The notes under the pieces: generated by a model
The model's database searches: none
Told to the model about the DNA's origin: nothing
The model's input: only the letters and a program-made list of their open reading frames with translations
NCBI GenBank assembly: GCA_029531795.1
Contig: JAPEIS010000015.1
Coordinates: 1,550,001 to 1,614,000 of the forward strand
DNA: 64,000 nucleotides
Source of the DNA: Sclerotinia nivalis
Lineage: Eukaryota; Ascomycota; Leotiomycetes; Helotiales; Sclerotiniaceae
Direction of reading: 5' to 3'
Program-made: the position numbers and the translations under genes
Shown: piece by piece, positions 46,420-57,405 of the stretch
Layout: each line of letters begins with the position of its first letter
How positions within the stretch are numbered: the stretch's first letter is position 1

Positions 46420-49162
46420 ATGTATTTACCACGCTCACAACTTGCAACACTATACCTCCACCTCCAAAAGACGCATCATCCATTATCCCCGCCAGTCCTT
46501 ATACTCGTTGCTCTCGAACCCGACGCCCTATGTGGATGTCGAATCCTTACTCAACTTCTTAAGCGCGATTATATTCCTCATAAGATACAACCGATTGCCG
46601 GATATGGGGATTTGGAGAAAGCGGGGAAGAATGTTATACAACCTATGATGGAAAACCAGGGTGGTAGTGGGGGAGTTGTGGTTTGCTTGGGTGTTGGAGG
46701 TCTAGTTGACTTGGGTGCGCTGCTGGGATTTGATTCCGAGGCAGATGAAGCTAGTTATGGTGGCGTTGAAGTTTGGGTAGTGGATGCAAGACGACCTTGG
46801 AACTTAGGGAATGTCTTTGGAGGATTCCCAATGATATCACATGAAGTGGAGGGCGGGGAAATTGTATCCGAGCCACCGAAAGGTGTGGTTGGAGGAATGA
46901 TAGCGAGAAATTATAAGCCGGGCAAAGGAGGAATTATAGTTTTTGACGATGGGGATATTGAGGAAGATATGAAGGCGGAAAAGGATGCATACTTGGCACT
47001 AGTGGATATGCCTGAGATGGAGGATGATGGGGATGATAGTGAGGGTAGCGAAACAGAAGGGGACAGTGATGACGATGAGGCTTCTCCAGTCAAGAGATCA
47101 AGCAAGAAGAGGAAGTCTTGGTCGGATCGAGATGAGGAAGATGATACCGATGTAGAGGATGATAGACCACGGCAGAGGCGGAGAAGCAATTCGGTATGTA
47201 TGTTGTAATCAGGTATTACATACTGGCTAACCATTATATTAGTCAAGTCCAATTCCAGAATCCCCGACTCGTGCTCCTCAACGTGGACTTCTATCACTCA
47301 ATGATCCCACAATATTCTCAAGCGATTCACGATCCGTATCTCCATCACCCGCACAACCTCCCAAACCCCCTTCGGCAAGAGCATTACGGCGAAAATTGCG
47401 GAAATTACGTCGAAAGAATGAGATGGTTCTCCAAACATATTATAACCTCGGTGCATCATATTCTGAACCGATAGCTTCGATGATGTATTCATTGGCTTCA
47501 GAGTTGGGAAGAGAAGATAATGACCTGCTTTGGATGACAATCGTTGGCGTCAGCTCGCAAGAATTATATGGTCGTTCGGCAATTGGAGTTGCAGTGTCTA
47601 CAGAAAAATCCTCGCCGTCAGGATGGCTGGGCTCTCGAGGTTCACGAACACGACAACTTCTACGAGATGAAGTACGACGCCTTAACCCCCCAGAACTTTC
47701 GGATTCGGCCTTCAATTCCAACAGAAATTCGTCACCTGAAAATAGTGGCATAATACCAACAACAGCGCGGAGTCCAACAGATACTAGTATTCGTTTATCT
47801 CCGGAACCAAAATTTCTTCTTATTAGACATTGGAGTTTATATGATAGTATGTTACATTCTCCATATTTATCGGCGAGATTACATATTTGGTCGGATAGTG
47901 GACGAAAACGATTACATAAATTACTTGCAAAGATGGGTGTTAGTCTTGTTCAATGCAAACAAAGTTATACACATATGGATATGGAACTCAAACGCGGACT
48001 ACGGACAAAACTATTGAAATACTCCGAACTCTATGGCCTAGACGATCTCGTCCCAGGTACAGACACGGACGGTAGAGACCGAGGAGGCTCGAAAGAAGGA
48101 TGGGGTTTCGTGAGAAGTTGGGGTTGGAAGGCTACACTTAGTGCACAAGATGTGGGAGTCGTAGTGGGTGCTATTTTGGAGGTTGGAAAGAAGGCAGTAA
48201 CGACTCTAGAGAATGGGGCTTGGGACCGAAGTCGAGAGACCAAAGAGACGAGTGATGAGGATGGGACACTGGAAGGTGAGGAATGGGTTGGGAGGTTTTG
48301 GGATGCTTATGATGCACTCGAAAAGTATATATCCCCTCATTTTAGTCTGTCGGCTGTCATGTTTGATTCTGAAAATTGCAATGCAATACTAATTGACCAT
48401 AAAAACAGAATCGAAGAACTCAAACTAGCCCTCCCAATAGCCCAACATCTGCACCGCGCAATTCTTCGCACTGGCACCTCTCTAATCGAAAAGCGCCAAA
48501 TCAAACATCTTCGCGCCTTTCGTATGGCAGTAGTGAAAGATGGTCCAGATGTCCCATTATTCACCCATCCAGCCGCATTAACAAAACTCGCCCTATGGAT
48601 CGGTGAGGCCATTGCAGAACAAGAGAGAGAAAGTAAAGGCAAGCTAGGTAACGGAGGTAGAGGCACACCATTAGTCGTTGCGGGTCTAAACGAAGGCAGA
48701 GGTGTATATGTCGTAGTTGGTACAGGTGGTGGAGGCGGAGGAATAGGGGGCTGGGGCTTTGGCGACAAAAAAGCGGCGAGAGAAAAAGCCAAGAAAAAGC
48801 AAGAAAAAGCTGCAGCGAGAGAATTGAGGAGGAAAAGTAAAGAGAAAATCAGAGAAGAGAAAAGAGCAGCTAGACGAGCAGCTCGAGGTGAAGAGGATGA
48901 TGATGAGGAGGATGAGGATGATGAAACGGAAGAAGAATCTTCGGAATCAGAAAATGATGACGAGGAAGAAGAGGAAGATGAAGAAGCTGAGAGAGGAAAA
49001 GGATTCGGGAGGAATAAGTTCGGTAATGCGTTTCAAGAGGTGGTGGAGGAGACGAATGCGAGGGTTAGGATTGACAGTTTCGAACATTGTGTGGTGGAGG
49101 TCAAGAAGGAGGATTTAGGGGGTTTTCTGGAGAGTTTGAGTTTGAGGACTGTTGTTGGGTAG
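46420..49162 (+). CDS. CDC45: DNA replication initiation factor Cdc45
   Basis: Two exons, 46420-47193 and 47243-49162, joined over a 49-nt phase-0 intron; 897 aa. Cdc45 joins MCM2-7 and GINS to form the CMG replicative helicase in the nucleus. The N-terminus MYLPRSQLATLYLHL, followed by ILVALEPDALCGCRIL and HKIQPIAGYGDLEKAG, is diagnostic of the family and fixes the start at 46420, although the frame is open further upstream. The Asp/Glu-rich block and basic KKRK segment just before the intron match the family's acidic linker. After it come LLWMTIVGVSSQELYG and, near the end, the conserved FEHCVVEVKKEDLGGFLESL. A highly charged Lys/Arg then Asp/Glu insertion (about residues 780-860) expands the C-terminal third. 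Confidence 0.93.
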
Positions 49163-49986
49163 GGCCTGAAAAGGAATTGGTGGAAAGGGTCAAGATGATA
49201 TATTGCATGGTTACGGTATTGGAAAATACGGAGCGGCATAGCAGGGGTTTAAGCTGTAGATAATGATTACGAAAGCTTGGGTAGGCTGGGATCAAATGGG
49301 ATTGCTGAATACATTGCATTGCATGGTATGGTATGGATTGACGGATCGCGGTAGGATGAAAGGTCTGGGTTTTCTTGCTTGCTTGATGGGAAAAGAGCGA
49401 GCATATCAGGGTTTATATATTGTATGAGTGTATTGGCTGGTCTTTCTTCGTATGGATAGCGTGAGGAATGGATGGGTAGGTAAATGAATGATACTCCTGG
49501 GTTTAGTGAACAAATGGATTAAATATACGTATAAGATCAATGTGGGCGAGAGGGAATGAAATACATTAAATATGAAATTTTATATGATGAACGATATTCG
49601 GAGTTTGTGAATATTGAAGTGAATAATGAATCAGAGAGTGAATGATGAATATATGATTAGTTGAGCAAGAAGCGGCCATGATTAGGAAAGGAGGAAGGTA
49701 AGAAAGATGAGGCAAAGGAAAAAAAAATTGAAAGACGAATAGAGGAGAGGAATAATATGACGAATCCGAAGCGACGCTAGATTCTGAACTCAATGAAGCG
49801 CCCAGAAGTGATTACCTAGTTATAAGTAGCACGCCGTCACAATACCTCCAATTCCCAAGCCATAGCCAAGAAATGTAAAAAAGGAAAATCGATATAAGAC
49901 TTATATACTTTCACATTTAAAGAAAACAAGCAGTACATACATACACCTCTAAACTTCCATCCATATCCATAAACAATAAAGCCCCA
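49163..49986. other. Intergenic between convergent CDC45 and the 49987-51918 gene
   Basis: Two converging 3' ends. Contains TATGG repeats (about 49323-49335) and AT-rich sequence; no gene seen. Confidence 0.5.
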
Positions 49987-51918
49987 TTAATGATCTAACC
50001 TCTCCGACCTAAGTTCCTGCATCATCTTCCTATGTATTTCTTCTTTTTGCTCCGCCGTCTGATATTCCCACGGTTTCACATATTTGGGATCTAATGGGGA
50101 AACAGGCGAGAAATTTTGAGTGGCTGTGGCTGTGGCTGGGTTTGAATATTCTTTTTTGGTGGTGCTGTTTATTTGTTGGTATATTTGTGCCTGTGGTTGT
50201 GGTTGTGCTGGTGCTGGTGCTTGTAGTGGGTTAGTGCTAGCGTGGAATAAATCGTGGTGACTTTTTTTCGCTTTGGCGGTTTCGGTTTTATTACTGGTAG
50301 TGCCGTTTGTGTGTTGGTATGAGGAGGCTTGTGGTTGAATGGTGCCAGGATCCAGGAGATCTCGATGACTCTTCTTCCGAGTCATTCCGCGACCGCTGGA
50401 TTCAGGCCGCGCGGGTGATTTCTGATGGTCGCGATGGGGCGAATGGGATGTTGGTGGTAGAGGGGGAACTCCTTGGTTTTGGTAAACGTGATTTTTATCG
50501 GGCGTACGAGGGGATCGCCTGGGAGACTTTCTGCTGGGAGATTTACCGGGAGATCTCCTTTGTCGCTCCTCGTGGTTTGATAGATCTATTCGGATCGAAG
50601 GTGTTGGTCGTGAATGAGGAGAAGGCTTCTTTTTTGGAGGACCCTCGTAGCTTGACTGTGTACTGGATAGCTCACGCTGAGACGGCGGTTGAGCGGAGTT
50701 TTGTCCACGTCGTCGCCCGCGTGTAGATGTGCCACTATCCGAACCGTAATCTGATGATTTATATGTGCTTGCTTTCGGTGGAGATCGTTGGCTGGTACCC
50801 GGATCATGGCGGATTGATACAGCAGAATCATGCGGTCCATTAGCTCTATGAGAATCATGTCGACTCTCTGTGCCGCTAGATTCGCGCGATTTCGAACGCT
50901 CTACGATCATGACGTGACCTATGAGATGTCTATGTCCCCCTTTCTTAACGCTTATCCGACAACTCTGGTAATCAATTTTCTCCAGCCAAAAATGCACGTT
51001 ATTGAAACGATAATTGTTCTGCCATTTTTTGATTAACTTATCTGGAATCATAACACCTTGCGAATGATGATGGTGATTACCACAGTCATAGGCCATAGGA
51101 TTTATATCGTATTTTTTCCCCTGCTGTCGATATCTTTGCTTAGATTTAGCCTGTTTATCCTCCAGACGTAGCTTATTGTGGTCAATATAACTTCGAATAT
51201 CTTCCACTATTCTGCTAAACTCGGAAGAAGATGGCTGTGATTTTGACCTTGGATCCCCGAGACGATTAATGCGCTGACAGATACGATACTCCGGTGGAGG
51301 CTTTCGGATAATGATGCCGCTCATCCCGGATATATATACTCTTTTGTCATGTTCTGTTGCTCTAAACATTTCTTCTTGGATTGCTTTGTCCAATGTAGTA
51401 TCAGGGATCCAAGGGTCTGTCGTGTGCCATCTTGTTTTTGCGCACGCTCGTCGTATTTTCGCTGAATGAAGATCGTGTCGCCAGGACTTCCTCGGATTAC
51501 TGATGAATCTGATCTGGGTGCCAGGTTTCGGTTCTGTTAGCTTCTGGTCAGTATCCAGAAGCCCTTTAAGAATGATAATGTCAATCTCGATGCGGTCATT
51601 AGACCTATGAGTTTTTCTATTATAGTCATCGATGTAATCGCCAACAAATGCTAGTTGTTCTGTCACTGAATTGGAAGTTTTGTGTGTCTGAGCCGCCTGG
51701 CTGAAGTTTCCATGCCGATCTTCAGTTTTGTGCGGCAATGGTACTCGTTTTGCATATCGCGGATCTTCTGCACGCCCTCCTGGAAATCCATCATTCGGTA
51801 CATCGCTCCGGTAGGTTGTATCATTTATCTTGGTATTCTTCTGCTTGTGGGTGTGACTGATATGATTTTCGTGTTGGGGATCCTTCTTTTTGCCAAAAAT
51901 CTGTGTCAACCACTTCAT
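49987..51918 (-). CDS. Unrecognised basic protein with disordered C-terminal half
   Basis: Single exon from ATG 51918, 643 aa. Not recognised. The N-terminal about 350 residues look partly folded: they start MKWLTQIFGKKK, include a hydrophobic strand region (RIEIDIIILKGLLD) and VHFWLEKIDYQSCRISV, and are His/Tyr/Trp-rich. The C-terminal about 270 residues are low-complexity, rich in Ser, Pro, Arg, Lys, His and Gln, with SPGKSPSRKSPRRSPR as an SR-like/CDK-site-rich stretch; the extreme C-terminus (PWEYQTAEQKEEIHRKMMQE) is helical. The basic disordered tail suggests nucleic-acid or phospho-regulated binding, which is inference. It converges with CDC45. Confidence 0.7.
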   Translation of the reverse strand: MKWLTQIFGKKKDPQHENHISHTHKQKNTKINDTTYRSDVPNDGFPGGRAEDPRYAKRVPLPHKTEDRHGNFSQAAQTHKTSNSVTEQLAFVGDYIDDYNRKTHRSNDRIEIDIIILKGLLDTDQKLTEPKPGTQIRFISNPRKSWRHDLHSAKIRRACAKTRWHTTDPWIPDTTLDKAIQEEMFRATEHDKRVYISGMSGIIIRKPPPEYRICQRINRLGDPRSKSQPSSSEFSRIVEDIRSYIDHNKLRLEDKQAKSKQRYRQQGKKYDINPMAYDCGNHHHHSQGVMIPDKLIKKWQNNYRFNNVHFWLEKIDYQSCRISVKKGGHRHLIGHVMIVERSKSRESSGTESRHDSHRANGPHDSAVSIRHDPGTSQRSPPKASTYKSSDYGSDSGTSTRGRRRGQNSAQPPSQRELSSTQSSYEGPPKKKPSPHSRPTPSIRIDLSNHEERQRRSPGKSPSRKSPRRSPRTPDKNHVYQNQGVPPLPPTSHSPHRDHQKSPARPESSGRGMTRKKSHRDLLDPGTIQPQASSYQHTNGTTSNKTETAKAKKSHHDLFHASTNPLQAPAPAQPQPQAQIYQQINSTTKKEYSNPATATATQNFSPVSPLDPKYVKPWEYQTAEQKEEIHRKMMQELRSERLDH

Positions 51919-53911
51919 ACCGATCTACTGGAGCTATTTTGAGTCAGTATTTGGAGAGTCAGGTAAGTATAAATCTACAAAGTATTACCTCAATCTACTT
52001 TGGACGACAGCCCATCATGATTCCCCTATGGGAGCAGAAGAAAATCTTATTTGCCGAGGAAAAGACGAATATGCTAAAGAAAGAAATGGAACACTTGATC
52101 GACTGGTTTGGCAGTACTTCTAACCTAACCTACTTAACGAGAATAAATTCTCCAGAAAGAACGTAAGACTCAACAGTGTCTTCCTAATAGAAAAAAGAGC
52201 GAATGTTGCAAGTATAGGACGACAAGCTATGCAAACCTTCAATGAAATGAGAATTAATGTTGGAAACTGTTAGGATCCAACAGAGAATCCTTCGTTATAT
52301 TAATATCCGACTGCGCAAAAGAACTGTTCAAAAATAAGATCAGGTCTTCCTGACCGCCACCCAAGCGAAAAAAAAGACCCGGATTATGACCTTTGCATGG
52401 AAATTTTCAAAGGCAATAACGAATGATAATGTATGCTATTAAGGATGAAGGCGGGCCGTGGCCAACAAGCCACCAAACATTATGCACCGCCGTCTCCGTT
52501 TTTAATACCTTAGTCTGTCATATACTTCTTGTGTAAGCCGAAGGAAAAGCCGTATTAGCCGCGATGAAGAAAAATGAAGTTACTTTGATTGAAGACTGTA
52601 TAGCAATATGGAATAGGTATCGATAAATTGAAGGCATACTTCTCATATGCGCCAGTAAGATCATGAGGCCTTGAAATTTGGCTTGTGCATTATTACTGAA
52701 AGCCTGCACTTTGTGTGCGCAACCAACTTAAAACCAAACGAGACTTGCATCAAAGTTAACGGATTGATAGATGCTCGTCGCAATGATGAACATTCTGTGA
52801 TGGTGTTGTGATGTTCAATATGGTTGTTTGAGAATGTTGTTCAGTGGATGTTTGACGGAGATTCGGCATTGGCATCACCGATCTCATCATTACATACGCA
52901 ATCAATAAGCAAAAGGCCCCCTTTCTAAACATTGGCCAAAACAACCACCATCACCACTCAAGGTCGGCCTGATAGAGTTTTTTTTTAATACTAAACAGAC
53001 CAGCGGACCTTAACTGAAATGAAGCAGAATTCACTCCAAGATTTTGGGTTTCCCAAGATGTTTTCTATACCTATGACAAGGCTAAGGTCTGGGCTATCGC
53101 TGTGGTGAATGCTAGCTGCAGCAGAGATATACCCGGACAATAGAGATTCATCAATGGGCGATTATATTCTCAGGCAAAAGAACACTTGCAAACACATTCA
53201 TATTGTAGATGCCTTTGACCACCCAGTTGCCGGTGTCAGGAGCGGTATTGACATCGGGTAGCACGAGCAATCGCCGGCTATGCCTCCTCCGGGTAACTCA
53301 AGATTATCCATGAAGACACTGAATAAAAACCTAATTCACTATGAGTGCAGGTCGCGCAAAGGGAAGTTTTTAATCTACCTTCTTCCATCTAAATAAGGAA
53401 AAGAAAAAAGTCGTTAAAGAATGATAGCACTAATTGCTTACTTCTGGTCGATTCCTCGTATGGTGACCAGCACGTCCTGCGACCGAACACTAATTTCGCT
53501 AAAGTCAGGGGCTTATCGCACTACGTGTAGTGTTGTGTGATGTCTTTTTAGACCTTTCACCTTCCCAATTAGATCTTATCTGAAGATGGATCTACTATAC
53601 CCGATTAATTCATGTTGCTACGCCGATCAAATCCCGTATGGATAGAAACCAGTAGAAACAAATATGCGGTATATTGAAATTCAGCATAAGCTCTCCATCT
53701 ATACCTTGCAGCTTACATATATTGTATTCGTCGATCCTAACGATGTTTACGGCGTGAGTCACTGCTCAAGTATTACCCCGCGATCCACATTTGACATTGA
53801 AGTATATATTCACCCCACCTCAATTTCTAGAACCACGATATCAAAGTCTCATTCCATTCCCCTCAAAACCACTATAACCACTAACACCACAGGTACGATT
53901 CTTCGAGCAAA
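51919..53911. other. Gene-poor intergenic stretch
   Basis: Divergent promoters of the flanking genes with no supported gene. A minus-strand frame around 53165-53290 reads LPDVNTAPDTGNWVVKG before a stop and looks protein-like, but it is short, has a stop upstream and I cannot assign it. The leader of the aminopeptidase gene is CA/CT-rich. Confidence 0.4.
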
Positions 53912-55414
53912 ATGTCGACTACACGTCTCACAAGTAAGGACATCGGATATGTTCCAGGACAACTTCCACCAGGACCCAAGAACTCTATTCTCGATGTTCC
54001 AGGTTAGTTACCCCGCATACCCTGCGTCACACCACCTCCTAACTGTGCTTTTGGGGAAATCCAACCCTGCATACTAATATTCTACAGGAGTTCATGTTGG
54101 TCAAAATACAGTCGGAAATGATGGCGAGGATGTCCGTAAAGGCGTTACTGTCATTTTTCCACGCCATCCTGATGATATCAATATCCCCTGTTATGCGGGG
54201 TTACATACGCTGAATGGAAATGGGGAATTGACCGGTAGCTACCAGATTAAAGATTGGGGCTACTCAAACACTGTTCGTCATGATGCTTTCCAATCTTCAA
54301 ATTCAATGTCTCCTCTTTTGACTTTTAGTAAAAACAACGGGGCACAGAAGCGTATTAACAAAGATAACACAGCCAATCGCTGTAACCAATTCTCTCTCCC
54401 TGGGAACAGTATTCCAAGCACTCTGGCAACGCGTGCTTGACGTCGCCTCAACCAAGGAAACCCCTATCAAAGAAATATCCCATAACTACGGTACCCCCAT
54501 CGTAGGGGAAACAGCCGATTTCATCCTCAACGACGTGTATCGCTCCCCGCTGACCCTGGAAGACGTAAAAACTGCCTTTGAGAACGCATTAACGCAACAG
54601 GAGGTTCAAGAAGGCCAACATGGAGGTGGAGCTGGTATGACATGCCATATGTTTCCTGGAGGGACTGGAACCAGTTCGAGAGTCTTTGGAGAAATTCCTT
54701 GGGAGACAAAGGAAGGAGGAGAAAAATGGACGGTTGGAGTTTTGGTTCAAAGTAATTATGGACATCTGAGGGATTTCATGGTTGGAGGAGTGCCAATTGG
54801 AAGGCTTTTATTAAAGGAGAGAAAAGACTTGGAGAAAAAGGAGAGAGAAAGTGAGAAAGGGGGAAAGATTGGAGAGGGAAGTATTATTGTTATTTTGATG
54901 TAAGTTTCGCCCTTATTTCGCAACTTCAGCACCAAGTACTTGATTTTCAACTAATAATCACAATAGAACCGACGCCCCTCTTCTCCCCCATCAACTCAAC
55001 CGCGTAGCCCGTCATTGCGCCGTAGGGCTCTCCCAAGTCGGTGGCCACGGCGTAGGACGCAATCATTCCGGCGATATAATCCTCGCACTTTCCACAGGCA
55101 ACAAAACCAACGAGCTAGTCGACGAACCTCAAGTAAATGGACTATCCAAAATCGAAGTTAATGATATTAAAATCATCAAAAATGAAAGTATCGAAACGCT
55201 GTTCCGAGCTGCGAGTGAAGCTACCGAAGAAGCGATTCTCAATTCCATTATTGCAGGGAGAGATGGGAGAACCGGATTTGAGGGCTATAGATTAGAGGGT
55301 TTACCGGTGGATAGAGTAAGGGAATTAGTGAAGAAGTATAGGGTGGATATTCATGATGAGAGTTGTCTATCTTCAGGGGAATATCTTGCGCTGCAGAATA
55401 AGGGTGTGCAGTAA
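53912..55414 (+). CDS. DmpA-type aminopeptidase (peptidase family S58)
   Basis: Four exons, 53912-54002, 54088-54272, 54373-54899 and 54967-55414; 416 aa. The family (L-aminopeptidase/D-Ala-esterase) is made as a precursor that cuts itself before a serine, which becomes the N-terminal nucleophile. Recognisable parts: NSILDVPGVHVGQ, GVTVIFPRHPDD, the second splice restoring WGYSNTPIAVTNSLSLG, GGGAGMTCH, and GSIIVIL then TDAPLLPHQLNRVARHCAVG, placing the presumed catalytic Ser at about residue 262. A Lys/Glu-rich linker (about 236-258) precedes that serine. The second intron (100 nt) has a weak donor, GTTCGT, but the rejoined family motif supports it; unspliced, the frame stops at 54440. No signal peptide, so probably intracellular. 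Substrate unknown. Confidence 0.85.
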
Positions 55415-55555
55415 GGTTAAACACTTTGCTATGCATGAGGAAACGGCTAGTAGGATTACCGGCGTATTGTGTGGGATATGGCAAAAGTTAAGTACAGAAG
55501 CTATCATCAAACAATCCTTGAAGTGCAGATTACCCAATTTCCATCCTTTTGTCAC
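55415..55555. other. Short 3' flank between aminopeptidase and MITE
   Basis: Ends with TTTGTCAC, the left target duplication of the MITE. Confidence 0.6.
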
Positions 55556-55925
55556 CAGGGTTAGACAAAGGGTGGGGTACGCCCGGGGTATTTCTCTGGT
55601 AGGGTAAGGTAAATACCCTACGATATATCATTGGGTACGGGTTGACCGCTCCGGGTTAGGCACGTGAATACACGTGAATATGATATCTAGAGAATAGAAA
55701 ATATCATGTGATCATATATAAGATGTCCGATATCTAGAGAATATCGTGTAATTATATATTCATCTGATGATCTGGATAATTATATAGGACGATCACTTGA
55801 TCGAAACGCGGAACCCTACCTATACCCATAGATTTTATAGGTATATACCCTGCTATATCTGACAGGGTAGGGTAAATACCCTAAAAGGCCAAATACCCCG
55901 GGTACGGGTAGGGTGCCTATGCCTG
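55556..55925. mobile_element. hAT-like MITE with 8-bp target duplication
   Basis: 370 bp with imperfect terminal inverted repeats: the left end CAGGGTTAG and the right end read inward CAGGCATAG; each runs on within 40 bp to CCGGGGTATTT. The exact 8-bp duplication TTTGTCAC flanks it (55548-55555 and 55926-55933). An 8-bp TSD and CAGG ends are typical of hAT elements. Inside are short repeats (GGGTAAATACCC palindromes near both ends, two GATATCTAGAGAAT copies) and no coding capacity, so it is a non-autonomous element. It lies 141 bp after the aminopeptidase stop. Confidence 0.88.
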
Positions 55926-55933
55926 TTTGTCAC

Positions 55934-56521
55934 GTTATCTTCCAAGACGTTCAACCGAAAGAGTCGAGAAACAATCTGGTTCATTGGTCGAAGGGAAATT
56001 CTATTATATCAACACAATGACTACTGCAATTAGTGATAGGGGACATGCAGAATATGATTTTATGACGCAAGTTTAGTGTCACAAAAACCGTATTGGTCAT
56101 TATTCTACAAATAGTATACATATTCCCATAAATCAAGTGATAAAAAGCTATATAACAAGGCTCCGATTTTTCGTGTAACATCGATGCAAGCTTACAATAT
56201 GCATTCCATTTGTCGATCATCATCATCGTTCGCAACACGAAGCTCAAAGTTCGAGAGACAAGGTCTTCAGGCTTTCAGGATCGTAATAGTTGTTGAGTCT
56301 ATCCCTAATTTCTATGCTAGAGTGTAGTTTGGCAACGATCTTCAACTTTTTGAGTCGGCACTGAAGATGCAGAATGCCCGCTGTTACTTTGCTATTGTAC
56401 CGCTTCATCAAAATAATAGCCAGTATATCCAGTACAACTCCAGCCTTTGTGGCGCTCCTCTGCAATAACATCCACCAAACAGCATTATTATTTTGCATTC
56501 ACATCAAGGTAGCACTGGCAC
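55934..56521. other. Unassigned region with a possible ankyrin-like relic
   Basis: On the minus strand about 56515-56244 reads INCGASATLM, a stop, then NNNAVWWMLLQRSATKAG and VLDILAIILMKRYN. The spacing recalls decayed ankyrin repeats, but it is too short and degenerate for a firm call. Confidence 0.25.
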
Positions 56522-57405
56522 CGCAATTTATAAATAGTTTTGGAAGAGGTAATACACAGCTGAAGATTGGGGCTTCGACTACGGCTGTTGTTTGTTGTCC
56601 TCCGTGAGTGACCTGATATATTTAACAAAATTGCTATGAGAAGCTAACCACTAATGCTCTTTAAGTGGCTTTAGCTATTCATCAGATGGCCATGCATGCG
56701 GCTCGACATTCTGGACTACTACTTCGAGACTCCTATATCAATCCTTCACTGAACGCTTTGAATTCATGGGTTTCAACTGATGCTAATACACCTCTCACGA
56801 CTATGGCCTCTTGATCTCCATATATTATTTTCGGTGATGGAATACCCGTTTGGTGGCAAGCAAGTGATTTGAAAGCTTTTTCTTCGGCGGCAACTACTAC
56901 CCATATTAGTCCATCTATCACCGATACATTGACATCAACCTTGAAGTCCTCATCCAATTCAGAGACATCGACGCAAACGTCATTAAGCTCATCTCTACAA
57001 ACCACATAACCAGCAAATACCTCCTCGTCCAATTCAGAGACATCGATACAAACGTCATTAAGCTCATCTCTCCAAACCACACAGCCAGCAAATACCTCTT
57101 CATCCAACAACGGACTTTCCACGGGCGGGATAATCGCAATAGTAACAATAGTATTATTCATCCTAGCACTATCAGCAGGCGCCGCAAAATGTTTCATACG
57201 TAAACGTAAGGAGAAAAGAGCAAGAATGGGATCGAGCTCTTCAATGATGAATGATGTGATTAACTTACCAGAACATGGGAGAGAAATGGGGACCCGGGGG
57301 CCGGTTTCGGAACTTTATGTTGAGGAAGGTGGTGGGAGGACGTGGAGTACGGGAGTGAAGAGGGCGAGTGAACTTCCTGGTCAACGATACTTGGAGTTAA
57401 GGTGA
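56522..57405 (+). pseudogene. Relic of a Ser/Thr-rich single-pass surface protein
   Basis: A frame around 56522-56603 ends VVCCPP. A GTGAGT...TTTAAG intron (56604-56666) joins it to GFSYSSDGHACGSTFW, the CCPxGF...GHxC pattern of many fungal cell-surface proteins. Coding then shifts frame (around 56720-56760), passes a TGA after TTMAS, gives IPVWWQASDLKAFSSAA, a Ser/Thr-rich stalk made of 75-bp repeats with a TAA in the first copy, a transmembrane helix (GIIAIVTIVLFILALSAGAA), a basic stop-transfer KCFIRKRKEKR and a cytoplasmic tail ending at TGA 57405. One frameshift and two stops mark it as broken; the tail from 57028 on is still open. Confidence 0.6.
56953..57102 (+). repeat. Two tandem 75-bp units in the surface-protein stalk
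   Basis: 56953-57027 and 57028-57102 are near identical (25 codons each, SNSETSTQTSLSSSLQTT type), and a third unit begins at 57103. The first unit carries TAA where the second has CAG. Confidence 0.85.

Noticed and set aside
53165..53290. Protein-like minus-strand segment (DTGNWVVKG)
   Set aside because: Only about 45 codons between stops, no splice support and no recognised family.
53664..54077. 137-codon plus ORF
   Set aside because: It runs through the aminopeptidase leader, first exon and first intron in another frame; the aminopeptidase frame is supported by motifs and splice sites.
56733..57197. 154-codon minus-strand ORF with internal repeats
   Set aside because: Antisense shadow of the 75-bp stalk duplication; the plus strand carries the recognisable surface-protein relic.
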